NCBI GenBank assembly: GCA_907165275.2
Contig: CAJRBF020000005.1
Coordinates: forward strand, 124,001 to 188,000
Source of the DNA: Zygaena filipendulae
Lineage: Eukaryota > Arthropoda > Insecta > Lepidoptera > Zygaenidae
Length of the DNA: 64,000 nt
Direction of reading: 5' to 3'
Shown here: positions 1 to 12,300 of the stretch, one piece after another
Layout: each line of letters starts with the position of its first letter
Numbering within the stretch: position 1 is the first letter of the stretch
The notes under the pieces: generated by a model
What the model was told of the DNA's origin: nothing
The model's database searches: none
Seen by the model: the letters and a program-made list of their open reading frames with translations, nothing else
Translations under genes and position numbers: made by a program

Positions 1-2527
1 CTGGAATAGCTGGGATTCGAAGTTCCTTCCTTGATCTGAGTGGATTTCCAAGGGTACACCGAATCGACATATCACTTCCTCAACCAACTTGGAGGCTACT
101 GTCGTGGCTTCCTGATTAGGTATGGCGAACACTTCCGGCCACTTGGTGAAATAATCCATGACGACCAAGAAGTACTTGTTCCCTGACTCGGTCACTGGAA
201 AAGGTCCAGCCACGTCAACAGCAATTCTTTCCCAGGGCGCACCAACATTATAGAGTTGGAGGTTTCCGCGGGTCCTAGTTGACGGACCTTTGACTGCAGC
301 ACAAGTGGTACATTTGCGGCACCATTCCTGCACATCCTCTCGACAATGAAGCCAGTAGAATCTTTCCCTCACTTTTGTTAATGTTCTCTTCACGCCAAGA
401 TGTCCACCTGAAACCCCATCATGTATTTCACGAAGAACGTCTTTTACCCTGGTCCTTGGAACAACTAACTGAAGGTGGAACTCTCTGCCGTTAGGTTTCT
501 CCCATTTTCGGTAAAGTATTCCGTTCTGCAGAACAAAGCTGTCCCATTGGGCCCAATAGGCTTTAGTGATAGGGCTAGTGGGTGCGACCTCAACCCATTT
601 TGGTTTGTCCGCACTACGTTTTTTCCAAGCCACGATGAGTCGAACGTCTTCATCATCCTCCTGAGCTTCTCTCATGGCCTCATCTTGCCACAGTCCCGGA
701 GGGCTCGTTCTCGTAAGCTTAACGGTCAGTTCCCTCGACTCCTGTTTGACACAATGCTTACAATCTTCCGGGCATGGTCTTCTTGAGAGGGCGTCAGCGT
801 TGCCATGGGCCTTCCCACTGCGGTGTTCGGTGACGAAGTCAAACTCCTGGAGTTGTTCGATCCATCTGGCAACTTGACCTTCTGGATTCTTGAACTGAAG
901 TAACCACTTCAAGGCGGCGTGATCAGTGCGAAGTGTAAACTGTCTGCCGATGAGGTATTTGTTGAAGTGTTGCAGCGTCTTTACCACTGCCAAGAGTTCC
1001 CTCCTTGTCACGCAGTAGTTCCGTTCAGGTTTCGACAATGATTTGCTAAAATAAGCAATCACGACTTCTTTATCGCCTTGTTTTTGAGACAAAACACCAC
1101 CGATCGCCGTGTTGCTAGCATCTGTGTCGACAATGAACTGGCCGCAAGTCTGAGGATAGCCTAAGATCGGTGTTTCACACAAACACTGCCTCAATTTTCG
1201 GAAGGATTCTACGCAGTCCTCGTCCTAACAGAATGGCTGTTTCTCTTCAGTTAGGCGATGCAACGGTTTGACGATTTCGGAAAATCCTTTAACAAATTGC
1301 CTGTAGTACGAGCATAGTCCCAGGAAGGCTCGCACTTCCGTCTTATCTCTGGGAGTTGGCCACTTCTGTACTGCTTCAATTTTCTGCGGGTCAGTCTGGA
1401 TTCCCTCGCTGGTGATTACATGGCCGAGGTAATTGACTTTATTACTGAACAGATGGCACTTCTTCGGGTTCAGTTTTAAGTTGGCACCTCGTATCTTTCC
1501 GAAAACTTGCTCCAAATTCCGCAGGTGATCTTCAAAGTCTCGACCCATGATGATGACGTCATCCAGATAGACTAGGCAGGCGTCTCCCACTAACCCTGCC
1601 AGTACACACTCCATGAAACGCTCAAAGGTAGCTGGCGCGTTGCATAATCCGAAAGGCATAACGTTAAACTGCCATAACCCTTTTCCAGTTGTAAATGCTG
1701 TCTTCTCTGTGACATCATTTAACCGTCGATAATCTACACAGAACCGCGTGCTACCATCTTTCTTCTTCACCAAGACCACACGCGAACACCACGGGCTTGC
1801 GGATAGTTCTATAATCTTATTTCTTCTCATATTCTCTACCATGACATGAACTTCTTTTTCCTTAGCAATCGGAATTCGCCTTGCTCGCTGCCGAATAGGT
1901 CTTTCATTCCCGTTGTCGATTCTGTGTTGAACTAACGACGTCATTCCAAGATCTTCTTCCTGGGAGGAGAAGATATCCGCGTAGCGCAGCAGCATTTTCT
2001 TAGCTTTGAAGCTCTGCGAATAGGTCAGATTGTTCTTACAGCCGTCAAGAAGTTCTGTAATAGTAGACCCATTCTTGGTGTTGGACGCATCTGATTCTGC
2101 TATCGGCATTGATTGACACTGCTTTACCCAGACAGCTTCCTCGCATTGTCCAATAACTTCACCCTTATTTAAGGTAACCTCGTGGTTCTCCAGATTCACG
2201 ACTCTTATTACTGCAGTATTGGATCCTCTAACAAGGGTTCTTGCTGTCAGGAGTCTCTGAGCCGATGGTTTGTTTGGTATATCTTCAATCAACACACATC
2301 TTGGCTTATTGTTTTTAGCCAATGGCAGTTTCACCTCCACGCGAGTTTCTGCTCGTCCAGGTATGACAACTTTGTTTAGGCAAGTCACTTTTTCAGTGGG
2401 CCCTCCAAGTATCAATATCTCCTCGTTGCTGCACTTGAAAACACTGTTAGTGACGTCAATTCTGCAGTTATGTTTCTTCATGAAGTCCAGTCCCAAAATG
2501 CACTCGTCGATAATTTCAGCCACGATG
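1..2527 (-). pseudogene. pol: Ty3/gypsy pol (protease remnant, RT, RNase H, integrase), 3' end off window
   Basis: Read leftwards, this is a gypsy-type polyprotein. It starts with the end of the aspartic protease (ILGLDF motif near 2490), then reverse transcriptase (FCVDYRRLN, MPFGLCNAPATF, and the YLDD active site near 1570), then RNase H (VDTDAS near 1110, TDHAALKW), the integrase H2C2 zinc finger (near 300-450) and the start of the integrase core (DVAGPF near 215, HSDQG near 30). The last catalytic residue and the other LTR lie beyond the window edge. A TAG at 1225-1227 replaces an expected tryptophan between RT and RNase H; otherwise the frame is open to the edge. The protease DTG/DSG active site is missing because the upstream part was lost where a LINE is inserted. 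The copy is therefore dead but not old. Confidence 0.9.
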
Positions 2528-3762
2528 ACGTTTATTTATTATTTATTTATTTATTTAATCCTTTATTGCACATAAAATAACAATGATACAGTACCTAAAG
2601 AAAAAGGAGAAAGCAAATGGCGGTCTTATCGCATAGTTGCGATCTCTTCCAGACAACCAATTGTGCGAAAGGACAAACAAAAATATATAGACACGGGTGG
2701 TTGGGTAAAGCATCTCCAACATTATACTATACATATCATATACCATAATAAATATATACTATGTACTATACAAATACATCAACTACACAATACATGACAA
2801 TACTCAAATATATAAAATCATTACATACCAACTACCTATACTCATGCAGCACATACATTGACATATACATAATTAAATATTATAACATATTACTAATTAT
2901 ATATACTTAACCAATGTGTAAATATTAAGATAAGAGGGATTAAAAATATATAAAACCATAAAATACTATAATGTTACTAAGTAATAGGAGCGTTGTAGGA
3001 AAGGTAATGAAGTCGTAGGACGGATTTGAAGGACGCGATGTTTTTCGCGCTTCGGATGTCGAGCGGCACCGAATTCCACAACAACGTGGCCTTCCCCAGA
3101 TACGATTTTTTTAAGGATGGTGAAAGAGAAACGGGAATTTGAAGTATGAAACGTCTGGAAGATCGAAGAGATTCATTTTTGCCTTCGACAAACTGAAAGC
3201 ATTTTTTCAAATAAGTGGGAGTCGATGGATTGAACAAAATATTATAAAGAAGGGATAAAATATGCATATTCCGGCGAAGTCGAATAGGAAGCCACTTGAG
3301 CTGATCTCGAAAATTTGAAACATGGTCATATTTGCGCAAACCAAATATGAACCGAATGCAGAGGTTTTGAAGGCGCTCAAGTTTGTTGAGTTGTTCTTCA
3401 GTTAAATCCGGGTAGCAAGTATCAGCGTAATCGAGGATAGGGAGCAGAAGCGACTGAGCAAGAGTCACTTTGGTAGCAGTGGGAAGAAAGTTCTGGAGAC
3501 GTCTCAAAGCTCCTACGGCAGCGTACAACTTTCTACTTAGCGCTTTGATTTGAGTTGTCCAAGACAGTGTATTATCGAGGTAAATCCCAAGATTTTTTAC
3601 ACAGTTCTTATAGGGTATAATATCCTGTCCCAGGCGAACCGCTGGTAAGCAGCTCCAATCCACCTTGGAAATCTGTCTTTGACTTCCAACGATTATAACC
3701 TGCGTCTTCTTCGGATTTAAGTTAAGTCCATAAGATTTGCTCCATTCTATAATGTAAGCCAG
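2528..3762 (-). mobile_element. 5'-truncated non-LTR retrotransposon (LINE) inserted in the gypsy element
   Basis: Its 3' end, on the minus strand, is an AATAAA signal followed by a (TAAA)n-like tail at about 2530-2560, the usual hallmark of target-primed retroposition. Only the last part of ORF2 survives. The 5' junction lies near 3762 but cannot be fixed to the base, and I found no convincing target-site duplication. About 420 bp of AT-rich 3' UTR separates the ORF from the tail (2560-2976). The insertion separates gypsy gag from pol and seems to have been accompanied by loss of the start of the protease. Confidence 0.75.
2977..3747 (-). pseudogene. LINE reverse transcriptase C-terminal fragment
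   Basis: The open frame covers the region downstream of the RT catalytic core in Jockey/CR1-type elements. It has the thumb-like segment LNPKKTQ followed by VKNLGIYLDNTLSW, then the LPILDYADTCYP and RRNMHILSLLYNILF motifs that recur in this superfamily. The catalytic YADD block, the endonuclease and ORF1 are absent because of 5' truncation. A more decayed relative of the same C-terminal region is present at 34493-34738. Confidence 0.75.
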
Positions 3763-3789
3763 CCAGTACCCGCCCCTTAGTCCTGGCTG

Positions 3790-4945
3790 TTACTCGTTTC
3801 CCTGACTCCCGATAGAGGACGGAGTCTCCTGCCTCTTTGTCAGTTCATCAAGTTGTTTCTGAAGCTTGATGATTTTTTCTGTCACCTCATCCTTCTTCGG
3901 GCAGGAAAACTGCAGGTGGCCTCGTTCACCGCATTTGTAGCACAAGGATCCAGTCTTCTTTGGGGGTGCCTTAATTACATTAACTTCTTCAGTGACTTCC
4001 CGCAGCTTATGCGCACGTACATCTCGCCGCACTGCTTCAACTTCCAGGGCATGTGCCAGGGCATCCTTCAGCGAGGCATGATGACGAAGCCCCACTGCGA
4101 CGTGGGTCTTCGACTGCGGTCTGGAACTGCTGCCGGTATGCGGGCCAGGATGTAGCCCCATCGTAAGGTGGCACTTTCACTCTGGGTGCCTGGGCTACGC
4201 TGACAGCTCCACTTGATGTGATTCCCATCGTTTTAAGACGCAAAACTTCTTTTTGTAATCCAGAGAAGCCAGTCTCCAATCCCGTGACCCGCTCCTCTAC
4301 TACATTTTTTAGTCCGACTTCCAATACTGAGACGCGCCCTTCTATTGAATCGATGTCTTCACGGAGTTGCTTTACTACATTGCTGACCTTATCAACGGCC
4401 GCCAAAACTGTTTGAAGATGTAGTTCGGCGCGCTCCTTTTGATCTTTAAGCATGACTTTAAGATTTTGCTGTTGATTTTCACGTAAGACGTGCAGATTTT
4501 GTTGTTGTTCTTCACGTATAGCATTAAATTTTTGGTGCATACCCTTATTCATGTTTTCCATCATCTCGACCAAACTACATGTATCTAGAGCGGATGCGTC
4601 CGCTGCTCGTCCCGTGGTCGTACCCCGGACATGGTCAGTAGGCGTGGCCAGGTGGGCGGAGCTAGTGGTAGGCGTGACCAAGTGGGCGGGGCCAGGGGGC
4701 GTGGCTTGTGACCCCGTGGGTGAGGCCTCCGTAGTGTGCGGAACCAAGTGGGCGTGGTCAGCGGGCGTGGCCAGACCGATGGGCGTGGCCTCAGTAGTGG
4801 GCGGGGCCTGGTGGGCGGGGCCAGTGGGTGCAGCCCGATGGCCAGTGGGTGTGGCCTGGCGGGCTGCAGGCGTAGCCCCCGCAGCACGTTGTGCCCTCGT
4901 CCTGACACCTTCCTCGGCGATGTCTTCTCTCGGAGTTAGTGGCAT
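3790..4945 (-). pseudogene. gag: Ty3/gypsy gag, internally deleted and frameshifted
   Basis: The ATG at 4943-4945 lies only 27 bp inside the LTR. The N-terminal half is low-complexity (Ala/Thr/Pro/His/Gly) and then coiled-coil (roughly 4200-4560). It reaches the gag motif WPAYRQQFQTAVE, where the frame suddenly reads nonsense. The frame is regained from about 4130 with SLKDALAHALEVEAV and a CCHC zinc knuckle (CYKCGERGHLQFSC near 3930), ending at 3790. In related gags roughly 200 or more residues lie between these two motifs, so a large internal deletion plus a frameshift is the simplest explanation. Confidence 0.8.
4615..4910. repeat. GC-rich minisatellite-like stretch inside gag
   Basis: On the plus strand, degenerate copies of GTGGGCGGGGCC / GGGCGTGGCC recur over about 300 bp. 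On the coding strand they give repeated Pro-Thr-Gly/Ala-His blocks. The base composition is strikingly unlike the AT-rich surroundings. The stretch stays open in more than one frame, which produces spurious ORFs on both strands. Confidence 0.7.
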
Positions 4946-4953
4946 CTCCAAAT

Positions 4954-4972
4954 TTCACTTCCGACACCAAAT
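4954..4972 (-). other. Candidate primer binding site of gypsy element 1
   Basis: Directly inside the LTR, the minus strand reads two bases and then TGGTGTCGGAAGTG, beginning with the TGG expected of a complement to a tRNA CCA end. The tRNA species was not identified. Confidence 0.5.
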
Positions 4973-5391
4973 TGTTACGTGCTAGGGTTCTTTATTCGGA
5001 GTTTAACACTAACTTTACAAAAACACTAAGTCTAGGGTGCCTAGGTCTAGGTAACACAACTTGAAACACTAAACGACTGATCTCGAAGTTCAACAGTCTC
5101 GCCAAGGTCGCAGGTAGTCGCAGGTATCGCTGAAGATTCACTCGTAGTTATCGCTTCGAAAGCTCAAACTGAACTGCCCGTCCGGTTCGGTTGCGCCGTT
5201 TATATACCCAACCGAACGGGGCTCTAGAATGTTCGAGTCCGATGTGTTTTACTAGCCACTCGGTCGAACGTTTCTAGAATAGAACTTCTATCGAATTCGC
5301 TACTCCAATGTGTTTACTTTACATTGCGTGTTTTGTATGCATTGCGCGTTTTGCATACATTGCGCGCTATTAATCTAGCTCGACCGCGACA
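4973..5391 (-). repeat. 5' LTR of gypsy element 1
   Basis: The 419-bp block begins TGTCGCGGTCG and ends CACGTAACA on the minus strand, with TG...CA ends and a PBS next to it. A TATATAAA promoter box is seen on the minus strand near 5203-5213 and an AATAAA polyadenylation signal at 4991-4996, consistent with U3-R-U5 order. The partner LTR is off the left edge. Confidence 0.85.
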
Positions 5392-6367
5392 ATATTGTGT
5401 ACAAATTTAGATTAGGCATTGCTTGTGTTTGTATCTTTTTCTTGTGTGTTGTGCTGAAATAAATGTATTTTCTTTCTTTTCTTTCTTTCTTTCTTTCTAT
5501 ACCAAATGACCAATAAAACCCCTACTGCAGTCAGTCGATCTTTAGGTTCGACTCATGGCAGTCGATCTTTAGGTTACGACTCATGGGAGTCGATCTTTAG
5601 TTTCGACTCATAGAGCACTCGCTCCCGACAAAACTGTCGGCTTACTTAATTACTGCCGGTTCACTTACTTACTGTAATCTTGACTATATGCCTTCCTTTG
5701 TTTGTTGTTAATTAGAAAATAAAGATCCATTGTGTTGATTCGTAAATTACTCTCTTATTATCCCCTTAGAATGGCATTCCCTCATCCTGATCATTAACTA
5801 CTGCTCTCATGACTAGTTATTGACCGCTCTCTTTGCGCCCATACACCCGCCTGCCCTCGGGATGCGACATCGGAAATGGGATTGCCACTGTCATTATGGG
5901 ATTACCACTATCATATGGGATTACCACTGTCTTTATGGGATTACCACTGTCTTTATGGGATTACCATTGTCTTTATGGGATACCATTATCTTTATGGGAT
6001 TGTGTCTATGTCTGTGTGATTACCTCTGGGTGATAGGGGATTATCCTTTGTGTGACTATGTGGAGATTACCATTATCTATTTGGAAATACTTATAATGAT
6101 AGTTTGTGGCGATTTGGGCGATAAGTCAATCAAAACACAATTGAGTTTCTCTGTAAGGAAAGAAACGACATTTAATGTTTCTTAATTGGAATGTCGATTC
6201 CTGTTTTTAATTAGTGAAACTTATAATGAAAATTACTTTTTTAACAGCAGGTAGTTTCTTCATAGACCACATGACCACAGATTCGACCACAGATTACGCT
6301 CATAAATTATCACCACGGTGACACGCGGGAGTTTAAATAAAGGAAAATTATAATACTTTTCTTTACA
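5392..6367. repeat. Tandem-repeat-rich stretch, possibly the 3' LTR of gypsy element 2
   Basis: No gene is seen. It contains a (TTTC)n microsatellite at about 5472-5498, three copies of a 28-bp unit with core AGTCGATCTTTAGGTTCGAC at 5532-5613, and about seven copies of a 19-20-bp unit (ATGGGATTACCACTGTCTTT) at 5875-6000. The latter create a meaningless 121-aa frame. At 6367 the minus strand changes from a purine tract (GAAGGGGAGA, 6368-6377) to TGTAAAG, which fits polypurine tract then LTR start. The left limit of such an LTR was not found, nor a second copy to compare. Confidence 0.45.
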
Positions 6368-6377
6368 TCTCCCCTTC

Positions 6378-6777
6378 ACAGGGAAGACAAAATACACCTC
6401 TCTCGTGCTTCCTCTCTTCATGCTTCTTGGAGCGTAGAGACCGGAGTTAACTTCGAGATGTGGAAAAAGTTTGACTCCAGTTTTTTTTGGCCCGTGTTTA
6501 TTTCCTAAATTGAGTTTGAGATTTTTTTTTATGATTTTGTAGGGTCCAATTCTCAGTTCGTCTAGCTCTTTCCTATTCAGTTTGTTTCCATTTTCTACAA
6601 AAACAGTATCACTATCACCAACTTTAAAGTCAAAGTGTCTTCGGTTTTAATCGTAAATTGTTTTGTTGTAATTATGTGATCTGATTGTATTTTCCCGAGC
6701 TTTTTTTTGTCTTTTGTGAAATCATTCTCAGTCTTCTTGAGTTTCAACTTATTTGGTAAAATGGTAACATTTGTATC
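6378..6777 (-). pseudogene. pol: Ty3/gypsy element 2: integrase C-terminal region
   Basis: On the minus strand, frames with one shift read HFDFKVGDSDTVFVENGNK and RKELDELRIGPYKII, the post-core region of gypsy integrases, followed by a few residues and the purine tract at 6368-6377. It is the 3' end of the same element whose RNase H is at 8315-8996 and whose protease/RT is at 40645-42010. The pieces are separated by later insertions. Confidence 0.65.
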
Positions 6778-6778
6778 T

Positions 6779-7771
6779 GGGGGCACGGCAGTGCCCCCGC
6801 CAAGTCGAGCAACAAAAGCGGCACGGCCGTACTATCCTTTTCTCGAAGCAATTCAGGCCATTTTCGACCCCCTATAACTTCGTTGTGGATAAAACTAGAA
6901 GCCTGAATTTTTAGTAAACAAGCAGGTATTGTATAAAGACGGTATAATTTAAATTTCATTCGATTTGAACCAGTAGTTTAAGAATTATAACTAGTCAAAG
7001 TTTCTTAATTTTGTAGGTCACTCACTCACTCACTCACTCACTGACCGATCATCAAAACTATAAGGCACTTCTAGCAGACATAGAAGTTTGAAATTTAGAA
7101 TACAATTAGTGTTTATTGTATAAATCAAGGAAAAACTAAAATATTTTGCAATTTCGGTCCAGTTTTCTAGATACACCAACTGCATAAATAACTTTGTAAT
7201 CCCATATAAATGTATGGAATTACAAAGTTACATATGTATGCAGTTATATGTACCAACTGCACAAATAACTTTGTAATCCCATATAAATATATGAGAGTAG
7301 CTGTTCCCCGCGGTTTCACCCGCGTTAATTTCGGAGATCCCGCGGGAATTCAGAGATGCAAAGTAGTTAGTACTCTATATCCCTAGGTTTTCTTTACCCC
7401 TGACAACGTGCATGCACATGAGATTTCACCAGCGTTAATTTCGGAGATCCTTCGGGAATTCCGAGATAAAATTACCCTAATTTGAATGCTCCAACGATTT
7501 TCATGAAATTTTGTATACAGGGGATTTCGGGGGCCATAAATCGATCTAGCTACGATTCATTTCTGGAATTCCCGCGCGAACTCTGATATCAACGCGGGTG
7601 AATTAATTATTGCATACTACACGTCAAGGGTACAGGAAAGGTCATAGGGTAGTACTTTTATCTCAGAATACCCGCGGGATCTCCGAAATTAACGTGGGTT
7701 AAACCGCAGTTAACAGCTATTTAAGCCGAGCGAAGCTCGGTTGCCCAGATATTATAAATAATAATAATAAG
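6779..7771 (+). mobile_element. Retroposon-like interspersed repeat inserted in gypsy 2
   Basis: It begins with a short hairpin (GGGGGCAC-GGCA-GTGCCCCC) and ends with an (ATA)n-type tail at about 7750-7771, suggesting a non-LTR or SINE-like retroposon. Inside lie a (CACT)n microsatellite (7018-7042), a duplicated 50-bp block around 7190-7290, and three copies of a GCGTTAATTTCGGAGATC motif: direct at about 7315 and 7430, inverted at about 7670. No coding capacity is visible. The family is not identified; the style is typical of lepidopteran repeats. Confidence 0.5.
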
Positions 7772-7975
7772 TGTAGCTAGTTACCTACCTAGATATAAAG
7801 TGTAGATACATAGTTACCTAGACATAATTATGTTCAAAGGTACAATGGTCAACGGAATGAAAAAGCAAGAATGGGGCATGTGTTTATATTATAAAGTTGT
7901 ACCAAAATCTTTCAAGTTATTAAAATAGACTAAATTGCTCAAAGGAGGAAGACCATTTACAAAAAGATATGAGAT
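7772..7975. other. Unassigned AT-rich stretch
   Basis: Nothing recognisable. It lies between the retroposon-like repeat and a MITE, and may be degraded gypsy sequence. Confidence 0.3.
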
Positions 7976-8314
7976 CCCATCAAAAACAAACATGTAAAAA
8001 AGTCCCAAGTCTCGCAACTCAGTTCTTCTACAGTAAAAAGTTGTGAGATCAATGTAATACCAAGTCGGTTAATTTATTCAGTGCCTACTTAAGGGTCCTT
8101 CTGTCTAAAGTTATCATGTTATAAGTTAATCTAATAACATTTTATAGTGACCATATCAAATTTAAAAATCTTTTATGTTTTAAATAGATTGCTAATCTTA
8201 AGTAGGCACTGAATAAATTAACCGACTTGGTATTACATTGATCTCACAACTTTTTACTGTAGAAGAACTGAGTTGCGAGACTTGGGACTTTTTTACAAGT
8301 TTGTTTTTGATGGG
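7976..8314. mobile_element. MITE with about 115-bp terminal inverted repeats
   Basis: The left arm (7976-8091) starts CCCATCAAAAACAAAC and is nearly the perfect inverse of the right arm (8198-8314), with about 105 bp between. One mismatch is visible (catgt/cttgt). The flanks suggest a 2-bp AT duplication. It has no coding capacity and is inserted within gypsy 2 pol. Confidence 0.8.
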
Positions 8315-8996
8315 ATATTTTTTTCATTCAAAAAGTTCTTGAACTCTTTTGTGAAATTTTCTGCTGCGTAGAGTGAGCTGAACATTTTTTGCATTTGTTT
8401 AATTCCTATATGGCCAAGGTCTGTATGGACGTTTTTAATGAATTCCATACTAAATTTTTCTGATAAAATTATTTTTTCTCTTTTTTTGACTTTTTTGTAA
8501 TAAACGTTGTTCTTCGATATTAACTTTTCTCTTCTGTTTTGTATCTTTCCATTTCTAACTTGATCTTTTAAAATATCTTCTTGTTTTATTAAGTTAACCA
8601 CTTTTAACTGTTCATCTAAGTTCTCATTTGGTTCTAATACTGGAGAATATTTAATTTGGAAATCATACTGTGATAGGTAGTATGTAAGATCTCCTAATCG
8701 CTTCATCTGTTCTTGACTTTATGTTCATATTCTCCAAAGGCTTGTGATCTGTGAAGACAGTGAATTTTTTTCCTATTAACAGATGCTGCCAACACCTTAT
8801 ACATTCTTTGCATGCTAGGCATTCCAGGTACATAGCTTTCTTTCGTTTTTGAACTTCATTCAATTTTTTCGAAAAGTACGCTACTGGTTTTTCCTCATTG
8901 TTTTCTTGTGGCTGTTTTAGAACGGCTCCTACTCCTAGTATACTAGCATCTGTTTATATGTGTATAGGCAAACAAGGATCAAAAATGGTCAGTATT
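8315..8996 (-). pseudogene. pol: Ty3/gypsy element 2: RNase H and integrase zinc-finger region
   Basis: The minus strand reads the RNase H motifs HIYTDASILGVGAV (near 8950) and FTVFTDHKPLENM (near 8750), then NVHTDLGHIGIKQM (near 8410), which belongs to the H2C2 finger of integrase. A frameshift lies near 8690-8710. The reading continues across the BEL/Pao insertion into the RT at 40645. The BEL target duplication GTATT at 8992-8996 marks that break. Confidence 0.8.
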
Positions 8997-9347
8997 TGTT
9001 GCGGCATCCCTTCCCTATTCATACATAAATCTATTCCAAAGTCCCAATTCAAATTTACCGCGCACCGACCGGCCTACGCGCTCTTGTCGATGCGCGAATA
9101 AGGAACAAAAAAACGTTATGGCCGCCGCGAACGTTTGAGCCGCACGTCGTCGCTTGGTTCTCGGTGAAAAGGACTAGAAAACTGGTGCTGATTCCATTAT
9201 TTGGACGATCTAAGTACTCCTCAGAGTGATATTGTCGTGTGGAAGTGTGGTCAAAGAAAACGGGTGCACCCAAGACTGTCACACTCCGTGTTTCGTCCGG
9301 TCGGTGAGTCCTTACTCCTTTCTTTCTCCTTTCATTTCGTCAATGTA
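8997..9347 (+). repeat. BEL/Pao 1 5' LTR, first part (rest at 13260-13350)
   Basis: Matches the 3' LTR at 40198 almost base for base up to the TA at 9346-9347, where the pogo-like element is inserted. The remaining 91 bp follow at 13260-13350, giving 442 bp, exactly the length of the 3' LTR. After the LTR a TGGTCCAGTTCGAG stretch (about 13360) is a candidate primer binding site. Confidence 0.93.
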
Positions 9348-12300
9348 CCGTCAATCGCCGCAAGTTTGCCTGGATTTGGAACGTTTTGACCTATATCTCA
9401 AAAATTCACTAAAGTATAATTAATTCTACTTCAGGAAAATAAAGTTTAGACTGGTCGTGTCGTGTTATCTTTAAAAAATGTAACGAATATTAGAAAAATC
9501 AAAAGTTATTACCATTTTTGTGAGCAGGCAAAGATTGAACTATATCACCACAACATTGCCTAGTTCCAAATAAGTGACTAAAATGTTATAATTCTCATTA
9601 ACTTGTATGCCAAAATGAAGCTTAAACATGAAACTACTAGGTTTTTATTATTTGGCTGTAATAGAAACCTTAATCTTTTATATATACGACGAGGCAAAGT
9701 AAGGACATAATTTTATTTAGTTTTCATACATTTAACAATAAGTGCATAGGGCTGTCACACAAACAAATTAGTGGTTTTTTATAATTATCATTTATTCAAT
9801 ACTAATCAACAATATTAATCAAAAATATTTTTTCGAATCATTTTTTGTAGTTCTAGTTGAGATTTACGTCAGTTGGAATAAGTATGACATAAATGAAATG
9901 AAAATTAAATGAAATGCCTTTATTTGTTACGTTTTTAATTGACATGATACATATGCCTTCATTTGCTCAGTAAATATTAATTGAATATCATCATCAGTAT
10001 CAGTGCGAATTGAATTAAGAATAATCTTACTAAAATCAAAATAAATTGCTTGCATAACAATACAAATGTAACTTACAACGATACACATAAAATTATAAAA
10101 ATAAAACATAAAAATGTTCAAATATTGGTGATTCGTTTTATCAGTCTAAAACTAACATAAAATACTTTTGTTGCTTACATAGCACGTCATGCTGTTTGCA
10201 CGATAACATAAATAAAAAATAACATTATAAAATTGCACATTGCACACGTCTCAGTTTCGATAATGTTCATCATCGAGGCCTATATATTAATCTAAAACTA
10301 GTTGCTTCACTAACCGGTATGAGATCAATTTATAAATAGAAAAATACTATGAAAAAAATAAAAGCTTAAAATTAGGAAGTCTTCTCGTAGGAACAGTTAA
10401 AAAATAAATCATAACATACGTACTTATTTAAGTTACTAATATATGTCACCAATATGAACATTTAAATGACTAAGGACAAATTTCAATTCGCCTCTACGTC
10501 CTACCTGCGGTTTGGACAAAACACTCAGTATGTCTAGTCGCGTAACGTCAGATATGTCATCGACCAGTGGCCAAGAAAATGTGCCCCCTCTTGTTTTTCT
10601 TAAGTATTTAACGGTGTAGCATTTTTCATCTGATTTATATTTAATAATCAAACCAATATAAAATTTACTCGTTTTACCGTTGATGAATTTTACCAAGACA
10701 TATTTGCCCTCGTCTGGTTCTTCATCGTCAACGTTACCTTCCTGTTCTTCAACGCCTTCAATATCTGAATTAGCCATTGTCTCTGTGTCGCTATTTGATT
10801 CTAAGAATGGTCCGTCAACCGAGTCACTTGAATCACGTAACGACATCGACCACGAGGTATCTGTATCATCTGTCTCTTCTCTAGTCTTATTTTTAGTTAT
10901 GTTATCTGTAATATCGCTTTCATCTTGAATTTCAGTTTGTGCATCTGCAGGTTTGACCAGAATATCCGAGATGATGATAGTTTTAGCACTGTTGGAAGCT
11001 ACATCATGGGATGCTAAAGAATCCTGTTTATACAAATTGCCATTTCTTGAAATAAAAATGTTTTTAGCTACATGTTCTATGGCATTAGGAGGCAGATTTT
11101 CATTTGAAGATGTGTTATCTGTTCTACTCAGGCGTGCCATACTACTCTTGCAAACGCCTGTTTTACTTATTTTATCTGTTTTTCGCGTAACTCTCATATC
11201 TTCCGTTGTTACGGATTCACCAGGTCTTGTCTGTAGTTTAGAGTTCTTTGTTTTTTGTCGTATTAATGTTGGTTTTCTAGAATCTTTTAAATATTGAACT
11301 AAAGATGCATCAAATGAGATTTCACTCGTGTTGTTGTATTCCGGTACCTTACTCAGAACTTTTTGAGCATTTAGTGGGTGAATTCCAGTGGCACGAAATC
11401 CACTTATGATAGTTTTCGCTTGATTCATTTTAATGTCTTCTAATAACCTTGAAAGTAGTTCCGGAAATATATTTTTATTAAGAGTATTTGAACTTGGATG
11501 TCTGACTTTATAGTCGAGAAGTATGTTTTTCCATGCCCTTTTTAAAGGTCTGAAAAATGAAACGTCCAATGGCTGTGTGTGATGAGTAGAGTTTGGTGGC
11601 AGAAAGACAAAACGAATATTTTTTTCTTGACATTGGCTATTATACTTATATTCAAATGTGAAGATAAGTTGTCACCAATAACAACTTTGGGTTCTGGCGA
11701 TAGTTCAGCCCATGGCAATACGATGGTATTAAACCAATCTTCGAAGGTTTCTTTATCAAACCATCCAGACTTTGTCTTATTAAATCTAGTACCTGGGGGC
11801 CCATTGGCGCACCAATTTCTCCATAAATTCTCGCTTTTATAAACGACATAGGGCGGTAGTACAGTTCCTTCAGCAGTGGCTGCAAACATTATAGAAATTG
11901 CAGTTTTTGAATTATTCAAGACTTTGTTGGGATATTTTGTGCCTCTTTTAAAAATACACCGCTGGGAGCCAGGGTTATCCGACAAGTTTGTTTCGTCATA
12001 GTTCAGGATGAACTCTGGTTTGACGCCTTGTAACGATACTGTTAAATTGTCAAAGTATTCTTGATATTCTTCTATGGTTTTTACAGCTCGCGCCTTTTTT
12101 ATATTTTGGGTAGAGCGCATAGTTAATTCTCCTTTGTGGCGCTTAATAAACATTCGCGCCCATTTTTCTCCTGGCATCTTATTGTTAAATAACTGTGCCC
12201 TATTATTCTTAACAAGATAGTCAAAAACTATCACACGGAGTTCCATTAACGTAAGTGGGTTACCATACTCGCCACATAGGATCAAAGTGGATACAATTTT

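Noticed and set aside
5820..6185. 121-aa frame with repeated YGITTVFMGLPLSLWD
   Set aside because: Translation of a 19-20-bp minisatellite; no gene features.
6779..6798. Hairpin GGGGGCAC...GTGCCCCC as a Helitron 3' end
   Set aside because: No CTRR follows on the appropriate strand, and the opposite end carries an (ATA)n tail, which fits a retroposon better.
9927..10121. Small AT-rich frames inside the pogo-like element
   Set aside because: Composition-driven; no similarity and outside the transposase.
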